DNA from: Caenorhabditis remanei
Taxonomy: Eukaryota; Nematoda; Chromadorea; Rhabditida; Rhabditidae
Assembly (NCBI RefSeq): GCF_010183535.1
Contig: NC_071330.1
Span: 10,211,717 to 10,275,716, forward strand
Direction: 5' to 3'
DNA length: 64,000 nt
Part shown: in pieces, positions 23,046-33,582 of the stretch
Position numbering within the stretch: the first letter of the stretch is position 1
Layout: the number at the start of each line of letters is the position of its first letter
Program-made: the position numbers and the translations under genes
The notes under the pieces: generated by a model
The model's database searches: none
Told to the model about the DNA's origin: nothing
Seen by the model: the letters and a program-made list of their open reading frames with translations, nothing else

Positions 23046-24137
23046 AAGGGAAAGATAGATAACAGGTTTACAACTGTTTTTGAATATATAGGTCACTATA
23101 CCGTGGGAAAAAAATGAGTTCGAGATTTAAGTGGACATTTGTATTTTGTAAATTTATATCATACAATCAATCTCGTTTTGTCTCTTTCCTAACAATAACC
23201 CAGTTCATTCATTTGCGGACTCCATAAAATCAGTTTTATGTCATTTTCACGACTCAATATCCTACGGTAGGGAATGAAAACAAGGACATCGTGATAAATT
23301 ATTACGATTGTTTCTCATTTTTGATAAGGATTATTCTCTGATGTGACTGCATTATTCTCTGGAAATTGTTTCTTGTCGTGAATTGGTAGCAATCCTATCA
23401 GCTTGAATCTGAAAATGATATTGAGGAATCATCCTTAAACTTCAGTCAGTTTCAGAAAAGTGTTCATTTTAGATGAGTTGGTTCTGACTCTTTCCGATTG
23501 TGACAAACAATTTTAATTGGAATTCAGCTATTTCTACGCAGTCCCTTTCCGTTTCGATATGTTCTCTGTTGATGCTAGTTCCTACACATTTCCGTCAATA
23601 TATCATTTTTCTTTGGAGTTTCATCAATGAATCTACAGGTTACCGCATACTATCACTTACTTTTCATATTCTTATCCATTTATAATCTTCCCATCGGCAA
23701 ACTATTTACAAGCCCCGCCTTCTTTGATCACTTTCTCACCGCTTTGCCATTCTTGCGTACAGGCGGGCGTGGCTTAATGGTGGAGATGGGTCAGATGGAA
23801 TATGTTACTCATTCCCACTTTCGTTTTCCACCCATTCTTCTGTAGTCTCCTTCCAGCCAAGAAGTCTTTCATTCTCCCATGCATTGAGCCTGGTGTAACT
23901 TCACCCTTCCTTTGGGACGATTCCTTATCTTCCTCATCCCATCTTCACTCAGACTTAACACGTAGGAGACCCCACTAGTTAGTTGGTACTGTAGCTATGT
24001 GTAACGGATTCGCACTTTTTTTTACATGTTCTAGTCGAGATGATATCATTCGGTTCTCACAATCGTTCTTTTTTCTCACCTTCTTTATCTTATCAATCTC
24101 TTCTAACACTTTACGAATAATTCATTTTAGATCAAAA
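23046..24137. other. Upstream region of the second T-box gene
   Basis: No ORF with support. Contains a pyrimidine-rich stretch and the acceptor TTCATTTTAG at 24121-24130, which fixes the 5' end of the next CDS. Confidence 0.5.
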
Positions 24138-25233
24138 ATGTTCAACCAAGTGACAGTTTCCCTTGTCCCAAGTCATGATGAAAAATGGATGCTTTTCCAT
24201 TCGGAAGTCAACGAAATGATTGTCACGAAAACTGGTCGCAATTTCTTCCCAAAACTGGAGTACATAGTCGAAGGACTCGATCCCAGCAAGTTGTACGCCA
24301 TGATGATTCAAATTGAACCTGTCGGAGATAGTCGTTACAAATTCAGTAACGGAAAATGGGCGGTCTCGGGAAAAGGAGATGTTCACGCAGAAGCAAAGAA
24401 GGCGTGGCACGCTGATGGAGTTAGATCTGGAAAGTGAGTTTGAGACATCAATTACACGCTCGACTTTGGTATTAATTGTATTAATTTCAGAGAATGGATG
24501 GACACTACAGTAGCCTTCGATCGACTCAAAATCAGCAACGATTTGCAGACAAGAAATGCGTGGATGATTCCACTTCATTCCATGCACAAGTATGTCCCAG
24601 TGCTCACAATTTATGAATCTCCTTCCGAGAGTCCATTTGTCGCAAACTCATCGAATCAATGTATCGCGTCAGTCAGAATTCCACATACTGAGTTTATTGC
24701 TGTAACAGCATACCAGGTGAGTTCATTCTTTAAAAAAAAATCGAATTAATATTATTTTCATTTTTCAGAATCAAAAAGTGACCGAGTTGAAGATTAAATT
24801 CAATGACTACGCTAAGGGATTCCGTAAGGAGAAAGAGAACAGAAAGAGAAGATCTCCATCCGACTTTGACTACTCAACAGATTCGACGGAAAGCACATCA
24901 AAATCCTCTTCTCCGCAACCAAAATATTCTCGTGCAAGCTCTTCATCTCCCCCCGAATTTGATCTACCCTCACCAAGTCAACCAATCAATCCATTCCTAT
25001 TCTCTCTTCCTCCATTTTCTCAAATGGTCTCTGGAAACATGCCATCTCTCCCATTCTTCCCATTCGGAATGCCTCCATTCTCTACAACTCCAACTCCGTC
25101 TTCTCCTAAATCCAGTCCACGTTCATCGTCTTCTCCAGAAATTTCGATTCCTTCTGATTCTTCCGAAAAAGAATTGACAGTGATTAAGGAAGAGCCGGAA
25201 GAATCTGAGGAAGACATTGATGTTCTGAACTAA
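24138..25233 (+). CDS. T-box transcription factor, tbx-8/tbx-9 pair, second copy
   Basis: Three exons (24138-24433, 24491-24716, 24769-25233) encode 328 residues. The T-box carries NEMIVTKTGRNFFPKLEYIV, WHADGVRSGKEWMD, LHSMHKYVPVLTIYE and EFIAVTAYQNQ with FNDYAKGFRKE, so it is a clear paralogue of the gene at 18317. The C-terminus is again Pro/Ser-rich and ends in an acidic run (EEPEESEEDID). The two copies share the intron positions after RSGK and AYQ, but this one lacks the extra intron after SNASM in the first copy. An upstream in-frame ATG at 23997 exists, but the acceptor TTCATTTTAG 7 bp before 24138 decides the start. The likely role is nuclear and redundant with its neighbour, as in C. 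elegans. Confidence 0.92.
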
Positions 25234-26237
25234 TTCTTCGATTAATATTCGTATAGAATTCTGTGAATTTCTTATTTTTAAAATGTAATATTTATTTTCT
25301 TTGTCACATAATAAATGTTTAAAGGAATCCTTCTTCAAAATTTCAGTTCAGAAGACCCATTTTACAGTTGACAAATTTTGGTAAATCTTTATTTCACATG
25401 AAGACAGCTACCAGAATCAGAATTAACTTCACAGATCATTCGAATTTCGTACTTTCTCGATGCACGTTCCTCCATTTTTATTCTCAAGAGAACATCGATT
25501 GGCCTACTATTCTCGTGACCATACTTGTCATCCGGGCCGAAACGGCCGACACGGGCGGCGCGTAACTTGCTTAAAACGCAACGTTATGGGCTGAAAAACA
25601 TACCAAAATGTAGATATCGGCGAGTTCTATATCCGTGATCCACTCCGGGCCGGATGGCTATTCGTTAATGTGCCGCGGGCCGGGAAAAAGTGCCAAAAAA
25701 GCCATTCTAGCCCGGCCCGCGGCACATTAACGAATAGCCATCCGGCCCGGAGTAGATCACGGATATAGAACTCGCCGATATCTACATTTTGGTATATTTT
25801 TCAGCCCATAACGTTGCGTTTTAAGCAAGTTACGCGCCGGCCCGGATGACAAGTATATGTATGCTCGTGACCAAAGTATCACAAGATTATGATGAAATTC
25901 GACGAAGAATTTAGTTTGTATCACAGAAATACTCGTTTCGTTAGTTTGAATGATGCAGGCTAAACTTTTTTTAGTTTACATTATTCTACGAGCAACATCG
26001 CTGAAAAGGCTACCAGGAACTAATTTTCTAACTTTTTTGTTCCTGCCCGCTGAGCTCACTCGGGCCGGACATGGTTGAGTTTTCACCTACTTCTATCTTT
26101 CAGTTCACGTTTCTTCTACGTCATTTTATTTGACTCTTCCTGGTCAACCAAAACAAAACAAAAAACCAAGGTTTTTCTTCAAATATTTTATTGATGAGTG
26201 AAAAATAGAAAATGAAGGACAATGTCTATCACTAAAC
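25234..26237. other. Convergent 3' region with an inserted MITE
   Basis: Between the T-box and transthyretin-like genes. Contains the T-box poly(A) signal near 25309 (AATAAA), the palindromic element at 25520-25863, and no gene that I can support. Confidence 0.6.
25520..25863. mobile_element. Palindromic (foldback) MITE, hAT-like, copy 1
   Basis: A 344-bp element that is a near-perfect inverted repeat. Ends are CATACTTGTCATCCGGGCC and its complement, with CCGCGGGCCGGG arms near the centre. It is flanked by an exact 8-bp direct repeat CTCGTGAC at 25512-25519 and 25864-25871. An 8-bp target duplication and CA...TG ends fit the hAT superfamily. No coding capacity; it would have to be moved in trans. 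Confidence 0.9.
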
Positions 26238-26686
26238 CTAACACTTCTCCTTGTCTTTAGCAGAAAGAATATCAAGAGTCACGTAAGTCATATCGTAAGT
26301 TCCACCAATCTTCTCCTTTGGAACAACGAATTCAGAGACACGTTTGCATCCGGCTTTCTTGACATTACAGTTGTGAGTAATGATCAAATATGGATTGATT
26401 GAAGTGATCTCATCATCAGATCCAGTGAGAGAGAACTCTCCTTCTTTGCTGGAAGTCATGGTGGCGAGTTTGTCATCTGGGTCAACTGAAACAAAACTTT
26501 TTTCTATAGTGAATTCCAAAATAAAAGAATTGAAAACTCACGAGTATCCTTCTCCCAAAGAGTGACTTCAGCTTGAATTCTCTTCTTGTTACAGATGGTT
26601 GTTCCCTTTACAGTAATCGTTTGTTTCTTAGCTTCAACGAAGGCAATAGCCAAAAGAACGGCAGAAGTGAATAGAAGAGCACGCAT
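26238..26686 (-). CDS. ttr-15: Transthyretin-like secreted protein
   Basis: Two exons (26686-26542 and 26485-26238) encode 130 residues. It starts with a signal peptide ([19 protein letters not shown]), followed by the nematode transthyretin-like domain: [20 protein letters not shown], then the GEFSL and [10 protein letters not shown] segments and a final cysteine. The four cysteines of the mature part fit the family. These small secreted proteins are greatly expanded in nematodes and most have no known ligand; a few act as bridging or neuroprotective factors. The symbol is by synteny with C. elegans and is less certain than the family. The acceptor for trans-splicing is unclear; the ATG is preceded by TTTCTCAAA. 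Confidence 0.88.
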
Positions 26687-27349
26687 TTTGAGAAAGGTGT
26701 CTAGTCAAAACTTCCTGTCTTCAACACTTTTATATGACCCAACATTGACAATAGTAGGCGGAGACTTTGAAGGCGACGTGAGATGAAAATGCGATAGTCT
26801 CGAATCGCATTTTACACTCTAAACAAAACAATTCTAAAGCAGAGAGATGGACACAACAAGGTCATTTCTCAAAATGAAGAAGGGAGAGAGAGAGGCAATT
26901 GATTGAATGTTGAAATCTTGATACCCAAAAAAAACTGTCAGAAGACATGCCACGTCAGTTCAATCATGAATCATTATTTCATGGGAGAAAGAATAACTGG
27001 TGACGTGATGAAAACAGAAAAACCGGAAAGATTCTCTGTTCAGAGACGGCTATTATCATAATTGCTGTGTGGTTGAAAAGTTGAAAAGAACCGTTTATTT
27101 CTATAAATACAAAACTTTAAAACTCGAAGTGAAAAACTGTAGGAGAAGCTCAATGTTCGAGTAAACACAATGAGACTAAGAAAGAGAAATAGAAGTATCA
27201 CGCCACAATGAGAGATAGGGCGAGGAAAATGAGATTCTGTGAGATTATGAATACTGATGGGTGGGAGAATTGTACGAAGAAACAGAAGAAATATTTGTAG
27301 AAAGTAAACGTACATACAGAAAATATTTACAGATATCAAGGGAAAACAG
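26687..27349. other. Intergenic, upstream of the transthyretin-like gene and 3' of ced-9
   Basis: 663 bp holding the promoter of the minus-strand transthyretin-like gene and the ced-9 3' UTR. No gene seen. Confidence 0.5.
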
Positions 27350-28504
27350 TTATTTGAAGCTGTAAACTATCCTTCCACACACAATCGCTGCGATTACACC
27401 TGCTCCGATTAACGACCAGTTTCGGAGTCGTCCTTCTTGAACTGCTTGGTCCCTTTCGAAATCTTCTTTCATTTGTTTTCCGAGAGCCATAAAGCCAGCC
27501 TAAAAAGAATAATATTATTATGAAGTGTCCTGAAGACACTTTTTCTCTCCACCTGCCAGTCACTTATTATTTCTTAATAGTACTCTTCACATTCCCAGAC
27601 CCTGTAATTATCGGATCACGACACCTCTGCTAGGAGAGATGTCCCCTGCTGAGTCAAGTGCTCTTCTCGATGTCTATGCAAATATTTCTTACCCAACTAC
27701 GATCGTGTTCCTTCCAACATTGCCGAATTCTCGTTTTGATGAAGAGCGATGTGTACAGAAGTAGATTTCGCACCTGTCCTTGTAGCTCAGCGGTCCCCAT
27801 CATCTTGGCTGCGACCATTCCACCAAACGAAATGAGACCTATCTGCAAAGAAAAAGAAATTTAATAATGGTGTAAAAAGTGGAGAAACCAAGTGGTGGAA
27901 CTTCTAATTATAATTTGACCAGTGATTTTCTTACCAGATGTCCGTAAGACATCGAACAATGCCCAGGTCCGATACTTCGGTCAAAAAATTTAGCAACTTC
28001 TTGATACAGATGGAATGTGAGTTTGGGGACAGCGAGTAGTTGTTCCGAGCAGTTCTCAAGTTCTTCTGTATGTTTCTTTTCAAAAATCGTCGCTAAACTT
28101 CTCATCATTTTGAATTCATCCTGAACTCCATCTGGTAGTGCTGGTGCATCATACCAATCTAAACCGCTTTGTTCGATACGATATGTGAAGTAATCCGCCT
28201 TTAAAAATTTTGGTATACGAAAATACTTTTTCAAATTTCTTACTACAAATCCTTGAATTCCAAGTCGTGGATCTTCCCAGTCATAAATTCTTTCTGGCAT
28301 CGTCTCTCCAAATGACATTCTTCTTGTCGAAGTACTAGGAGGAGATTGATCTGGAGCGTCATCCAAGTTTAAATTAGTAGATTCTACTCCTTTTGTTGAT
28401 AAAAATTCCTTCATCTCGCTGGTTGCCATTGTCCTCCTGCGAAACGAGAATTGTGGAGCTGCCTTATCCATTGAATCGAACCTTCCATCGCGTGTCATTG
28501 TCAT
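27350..28504 (-). CDS. ced-9: CED-9, Bcl-2-family apoptosis inhibitor
   Basis: Four exons (28504-28244, 28198-27935, 27842-27693, 27499-27350) give 274 residues; C. elegans CED-9 has 280. The phase-0 model matches the known protein along its length: RRRTMATSEMKEFL near residue 23, the BH1 region MSYGHLIGLISFGGMVAAKM, the stretch LQGQVRNLLLYTSLFIKTR, BH2 around RSWAGFMALGKQM, and a C-terminal membrane anchor WSLIGAGVIAAIVCGRIVYS. CED-9 sits on the outer mitochondrial membrane, holds CED-4 inactive and is released by EGL-1. The start at 28504 follows AAATTTTAG by 4 bp, and the gene lies 209 bp behind mev-1 on the same strand, as expected for the SL2-spliced downstream cistron of an operon. A second in-frame ATG at 28498 could also be used. 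Confidence 0.97.
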
Positions 28505-28713
28505 TGATCTAAAATTTTTATTCGTTTTAAAATATACATTTGAAAAGGAAACGATAATTCTACGGAAAAAAGAGCAACGGTGATAAATCGACGGGCTACG
28601 GATGAACGGGTGGAACAGTTGGGAGAGTGGATTTATGAACACCTAGTGAGAATACAGATTAAATGGTCGCGCGTAAAGGGGTAAAGAAAAGGAAAAAAGG
28701 CGGAGCTTGGTGC
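28505..28713 (-). promoter_or_regulatory. mev-1/ced-9 intercistronic region
   Basis: 209 bp between the mev-1 stop and the ced-9 ATG on the same strand, ending in the acceptor AAATTTTAG. This should hold the mev-1 3'-end signal and the U-rich element for SL2 trans-splicing. Confidence 0.75.
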
Positions 28714-29902
28714 CTAAGCAGTCTTGACAGCCTTGTTCTTGTTCTGGCAAGAGTTGATGACAATGGCAAGAGCAATGACAGCCGACACTCCGAATACCAA
28801 CCATCCGGACTTGTAAACCTGCAAACAGTATATGTTAAGCTTGACACATACCGTAAATACTGTATTATAACGACATGCCGTTATATTTTTCAACTGCCTC
28901 CCAGAGAAATTTTGAGGTTTTAAAAACTCACTAAACTTAAACGAAAAACCTTTTTTGGGCATTCTTTTCGCTGATCAAGACGTTATCAATCACGCTGCTT
29001 CTAATCAGAAACAATAAAAAACACCGGGATATTCATATTCATGAATTCTGAGTATTGATGGGGTGCCGTTATAATACAGGCGCCGTTCTATTACAGGTGC
29101 CGTTATAATACAGTATTTACGGTATATGATATTACCTGTCCGATGTTATCAACTCCTTTAGCCAAGTCGAATCCTAGGAATCGAATTCCGTTGAGAGTAT
29201 GGAAAATGATTGGGAACGCGATGATATACTGACAATTTGATTAGAGTTTGGATAAGAATCAGAACAAAAAAATACCTTGAAGACAGCAGTGACGGCGCAT
29301 GGTAAGTTCCATCCACGAATATATTCAACAAAAGTGGTGAAATCGAATGGAAGAACGGCGAATCCAATTCCTCCGACGAGAAGAGTACCAGCCATAACAC
29401 ATCCACTGATTCTGTGGAATCCAGAAAGCATCCAGGTGAGTTGAGGTTGGTAGATGGTGAGATGTGGAGCAATAGGGCGGTTCTTGGCGCGCTGCTTCAT
29501 GAGGTATTCCCATCCGAACTTTTGAATAGGTGTCTTTGCCTCTGACTGGAACCATAATTTTAAAGAAATAATTAAAATATTTACAGGAAAAGCGTTTTTC
29601 AAAATAAAGTGGAGGACTTCTTTCTTTGTTTTATAAGCTGAGAATCTGGTCCAAGAAATTACATTTTTGACAAATCGATTTATCAGAGCGAACGCAGCTT
29701 TGCCCCGCAATTAGCTGATTATAGCTTAATAATGGATGTTGCGGTATTTTCAGGGTGAAACCAAAGAAAAATTCGAAGAACTTATGAATACAGTTATAAT
29801 GAGAACTTGACTAACCTTGGTGACTACCGATGTTCCAAATGAACGGGAAATCGATGATCTGGCGCCCAAACGGCAAAGAATCGAAGTTGGAATATTAATC
29901 AT
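28714..29902 (-). CDS. mev-1: Succinate dehydrogenase cytochrome b560 subunit (SDHC)
   Basis: Four exons (29902-29816, 29545-29276, 29228-29136, 28818-28714) encode 184 residues, against 182 in C. elegans. This is the large membrane subunit of mitochondrial complex II, which binds heme b and ubiquinone. Visible marks: a basic N-terminal presequence ([15 protein letters not shown]), the SDHC signature [13 protein letters not shown], the SGFHRISG quinone-site helix, three hydrophobic helices, and the heme-ligand region [17 protein letters not shown]. The Phe in GIRF, where vertebrates have His, is as I remember it in C. elegans. It is the first gene of the operon with ced-9. Intron 3 carries a 278-bp MITE. 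The ATG lies 1 base after TGTTTTCAG, suggesting SL1 trans-splicing. Confidence 0.97.
28848..29125. mobile_element. AT-rich MITE in mev-1 intron 3, copy 1
   Basis: 278-bp element with terminal inverted repeats ATACCGTAAATACTGTATTA and its complement, plus internal short repeats of the type CCGTTATAATACAG. A full-length relative lies in opposite orientation at 59281-59549. The duplicated target is at most TA, which would fit Tc1/mariner-type mobilisation. Confidence 0.88.
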
Positions 29903-30272
29903 CCTGAAAACAAACTTATTTTCTTATCATAAACAAAAAGATTCATCGGATAAACAAGGCGGTGCAGTTTCAAAGAGGCTTTTATTTTGTTGAAAAATGC
30001 ACGCACGTGCACCAGAAGTGCGCCAGCAGCGCGCGTTTGAAGTAAGGTGTCAGTAAAAGGAAGGCGCATTCGGTTTTTTTGCCAAAAATGCAAACTTTTC
30101 ATCTTTTTCAAGTATTGTTATTTGACAGTTTAAGAGAATAGACTGTGAAAAATCAGAAAAGTATATTCTTTACTCGTTCGAATGCAGTCATTACATGTTT
30201 TGTTATCGCTTGCTTTTTCACGGAATACTCCTATTCCTTTTTTCTACAGTAGTCTAGACTCGCTCTTTTCAG
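29903..30272. promoter_or_regulatory. Divergent promoter region, mev-1 / JmjC gene
   Basis: 370 bp between two start codons on opposite strands, with acceptors TTTTCAG directly before both ATGs. It should drive the mev-1/ced-9 operon on one side and the JmjC gene on the other. No specific factor sites identified. Confidence 0.55.
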
Positions 30273-32171
30273 ATGACGTTTGAAATCCCTCGAATCGAAG
30301 ATGAGTTCACTCCTTGGTTGAATATTCTTGTAGAACATGGATTCAAAAACAAACCGTTTATTCTCGGCGAAACTTTCAGTAGTTCTTGGTTAGCTAGAAA
30401 AGAGTGGGTCCTCCCAGATGGTCAACCAAACAAGGAATATCTTAAACAAGCATATGGTTCGAATTTTAAACTTGAAGAAGCTTTGCAAGTTATCTGAATG
30501 TTTAGGAAATTCTCTAGTACCCATTCTAATGAATGGATCTGATTATAAATCAACAACTCTAACAGAATTCCTTGAAAACATGAGAGATCCGAAAGTATAC
30601 CTCAAAGATTGGCACTTTCAAAATCAGTAAGATGGATTAGAAAATTCTTCCACATATTGAACGTGTTCAGATTCGGAACTTCCGTGTATAAACTTCATCC
30701 GTTTTTTTCTCGAGATTTCGTGAACTGCGAGAAATGGACAACCGAAAAAAGCAAGAATCCATTCGGCGATGACTACAGATTTGTTTATATTGGAGCTGCA
30801 GAATCTTGGTAATTCATCAAGTTTAAGAACAGAAAACCTACTCTCAAATTTTGCTATAGGACTAAGTTTCATGCAGATGTCGTTTCTTCCTACAGTTGGT
30901 CTGCTAATATCTGCGGAAGAAAGAAGTGGTTCATGATGCCACCGGGAAAAGAACATTTTTTCAAATGCAATTTCTCGGAATCGGGTTTTGTTGAGGATAT
31001 TCGCGATTTTCCAAATTTATTTGAACAAGCTGAAGTAGTTACATTCATCCAAGAACCAGGAGAAATCGTATTTGTTCCTTCCAATTGGTATCATCAAGTT
31101 CACAATTTGGTACTGCAGAAACTAAAGATTGAAATAAACTGTCTGCTTGCAGGCTGACACGATTTCTATCAATCACAATTGGATGAACAGTACAAATCTC
31201 CACATAGTTCACAAATTCTTGAACCAAAGAAAACATGATGTCAAGCATGAACTTCGCGACTGTCTTGACTCGTTTCAGAAGAATGAATTTGACGAGAAAG
31301 TGGAGGAACTTCTATTCATCGATGCTAGACTCAACATCTCAAAATTTCTTCAACTATGTGAACTGGTTAAGGAATCGAGATCCAAAAGTCAACATGAATA
31401 TTTATGTAAAGTTCATAGCTCAGACATGTGCGTTCGAAATTAGATTTATGCTGACTGTTTTCTCGTTTTTTTTTCAGTTGGCAATGCATGCTTTCTCCTG
31501 ATTGTTATTCTTCTATATCGTCAATATGCTCTTGTTCCACATCCTTATGTTCCAAGTGCTCAAGTTTTATTGAACAACTCGAATTTTCTACCGTTTCTCA
31601 CTATTTAGGTGAATCGTGCCGAAATCACAATGTGCCAATAGAATATTTACAGATGTTCACAGAAGATCAATTGTCCAAACTATATGACTGCGCGACGACT
31701 TCGAAGCGGCTCCCGAATGAATTCGCTGACGGTGAAAAAGACTTTAAAAAACTTATTCAATACGGTAATGTTACAAAAATGTCTACAAAGATTAATAAAA
31801 ATATATTTTAGGGGAATATTTCAAAGCATGCCAGTCCTGTTACTCCACCGATTACATTCAGAAAGCTGCTGATCTGAACGAGGAAGAAAAAGTTCAGTTA
31901 AAAAATATTGTAACCCAAAAGTTAGTGGAGGCTTCTGGAAAAGATGACATAAACTGGAACGTCAATATAGGTATTTAATTAAAAATATACTTAATAAATG
32001 AAAAAATTCACAGTGATTGGGAATTCACACGTTGCAAAAAGCCTCCGTCCAATCATCACCATCAAAATGCCGACAAATGAGGGTGAAACCTTCGAATTCG
32101 ACATTGATTCGTTCGCACAGTTTCGACAACAACTTGCTTCAGCTGTATTAGCTGTCAATCCACAAGAGTAG
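30273..32171 (+). CDS. JMJD4-like JmjC oxygenase continuous with a COMM domain
   Basis: Eight exons (30273-30456, 30506-30626, 30671-30808, 30860-31109, 31153-31427, 31478-31764, 31812-31970, 32014-32171) sum to 1572 bp, 523 residues, with all phases consistent. Residues about 20-350 match JMJD4: PDGQPNKEYLKQAYG, the Fe(II) ligands in TKFHADVVSSYSWSANICG (His, Asp), and WYHQVHNLADTISINHNW (second His). Human JMJD4 hydroxylates a lysine of translation release factor eRF1. A Cys-rich stretch follows (QCMLSPDC, ICSCSTSLCSKC, ESCRNH), possibly zinc-binding. The last ~60 residues read as a COMM domain (INWNVNIVIGNSHVAKSLRP, then FEFDIDSFAQFRQQL), closest in memory to COMMD5, whose family forms the Commander complex for endosomal recycling. 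Either the two are fused, or a separate COMMD gene starts at ATG 31653, just behind TATTTACAG. Confidence 0.85.
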
Positions 32172-32459
32172 AGAGAGTTATAGATAACTGTAAACATACA
32201 TATAAGCGTTTCGTTGCTCTTCATGTACATTCTGTTCATTACAAAACATTTTGAAATAAAACTATTTTTTCTATGAAAATTCGGCACATCAGTGAATATT
32301 GTGTCATTGGAATCCGTCCGAACCAAAGGCAGCATGTACCACTTTCAGAAAAATTACTCATTTTGTTGGTTACACTCCGTGACCTCCCCGTAATATTTGT
32401 TTTGACATCAGTAGTTTTTTTCCTTTCTTGGATAGTCGAAAAATTGTTCAACTCAACAA

Positions 32460-32877
32460 ATGGGTCTCGTTATAAGTCTTGTTGCACCAACTGTTCACAT
32501 GAACGATAATGTAATTTCTCAGAAGAATCCCTTTTTTTTCAAAATTATATCTATCATACTTTCAGATTAGTTCTCGAATTCTTCTTGGTCCAGATAAACC
32601 AGAAAACAATCCGAGTTCTCCTGAAAATATCTCAAAGTATGATAACATTTCATGCCCAGTATCAACTGAATTGGGACCTTCTCCTGGTAATAAACCGCCT
32701 CTGAATCCAGTGGTCGGAGTCCCAACTATTCTTCCTCCATCGGATACGGTAGACTTTCCTACGTGAAAAATAATTATGTGATAACCAATTCAGACGTCAA
32801 AAGCCCAGAGTAACTCGGTTTATGATACATTGAAAATGACCCCCGAAGTGGATTGGAACAAGAAAAAAACACAATGA
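32460..32877 (+). CDS. Uncharacterised 105-aa protein
   Basis: Three exons (32460-32510, 32566-32748, 32794-32877) joined by introns of 55 and 45 bp with acceptors TACTTTCAG and AACCAATTCAG. All three exons are in phase 0, which supports the model. The protein starts MGLVISLVAPTVHMND, continues with a Pro/Ser/Asn-rich middle (LGPDKPENNPSSPE, GVPTILPPSDT) and ends NSVYDTLKMTPEVDWNKKK. No family recognised. It starts 289 bp after the stop of the JmjC/COMMD gene on the same strand, so it may be a downstream operon gene. An overlapping ORF at 32273-32509 (78 aa, one hydrophobic segment) ends just before the first donor and is an alternative reading of the 5' part. AATAAA lies near 32890. Confidence 0.6.
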
Positions 32878-33582
32878 GTAACAATCAATAATAAAGTTCA
32901 CCTTTTCCAGAAGAAATAAAACTGTAATATATTTTTTCTTGTAACTTATTATGTCATTTTGCAATATTACTCGTAGTTGATCTTAAACTATCCTGATTTA
33001 TTTTCAAGATGATTTTTGAACTATTCCCGATTATTCCACAAAAAAAAATAATTTCAAAACGAAAACCTACCATGTCAGATTACCCCAATTGCCAACCACA
33101 TGACAGTTTCCAAACAAAAAACATTCACTGAAAGGACAATAAGGTTTCAATGTTTACCCTTCAACCTTTTTCTTTGGTTCATACCGAATGGATTTCTATT
33201 TCACAAGAGGAGCAACCTCATCGCCCCTCAACTCTTCCAATTGTTTTATTCATCAATTTCGTAATTTCGTTTCATTTTTTTGGACACTTTGTCCTGCCCA
33301 AGTGTTCTTGATGACTCATGTTTTGTTCTTTCTGTTCATCTTTTCTCTCTCGTTTTCTTATTCTTTTCACCACTCAAAACAGTGCGTATTTAACCGACCA
33401 AACGAGAGTTGCTGTCATGTCGGGCACTCAGATCTCTCTGGATAAGTCCTCCTCTTATCTCTCTTGCAATTTCAAAATTTTCGGTTTTTAATTTTATAAC
33501 CTTGCACGTAGCTTCAATTTCCGTTGATTTTCTTCATTCCTGATATGAACAACAAAATTTCAGATACACCTAATCAACAACT
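32878..33582. other. Intergenic upstream of nex-2
   Basis: 705 bp, presumably nex-2 promoter and 5' UTR; ends with ACAAAATTTCAG, an acceptor 19 bp before the nex-2 ATG. No gene seen. Confidence 0.5.

Noticed and set aside
29033..29120. Direct repeats in mev-1 intron 3 as a regulatory array
   Set aside because: They are the inner repeats of the MITE and recur in the unrelated location at 59.3 kb.
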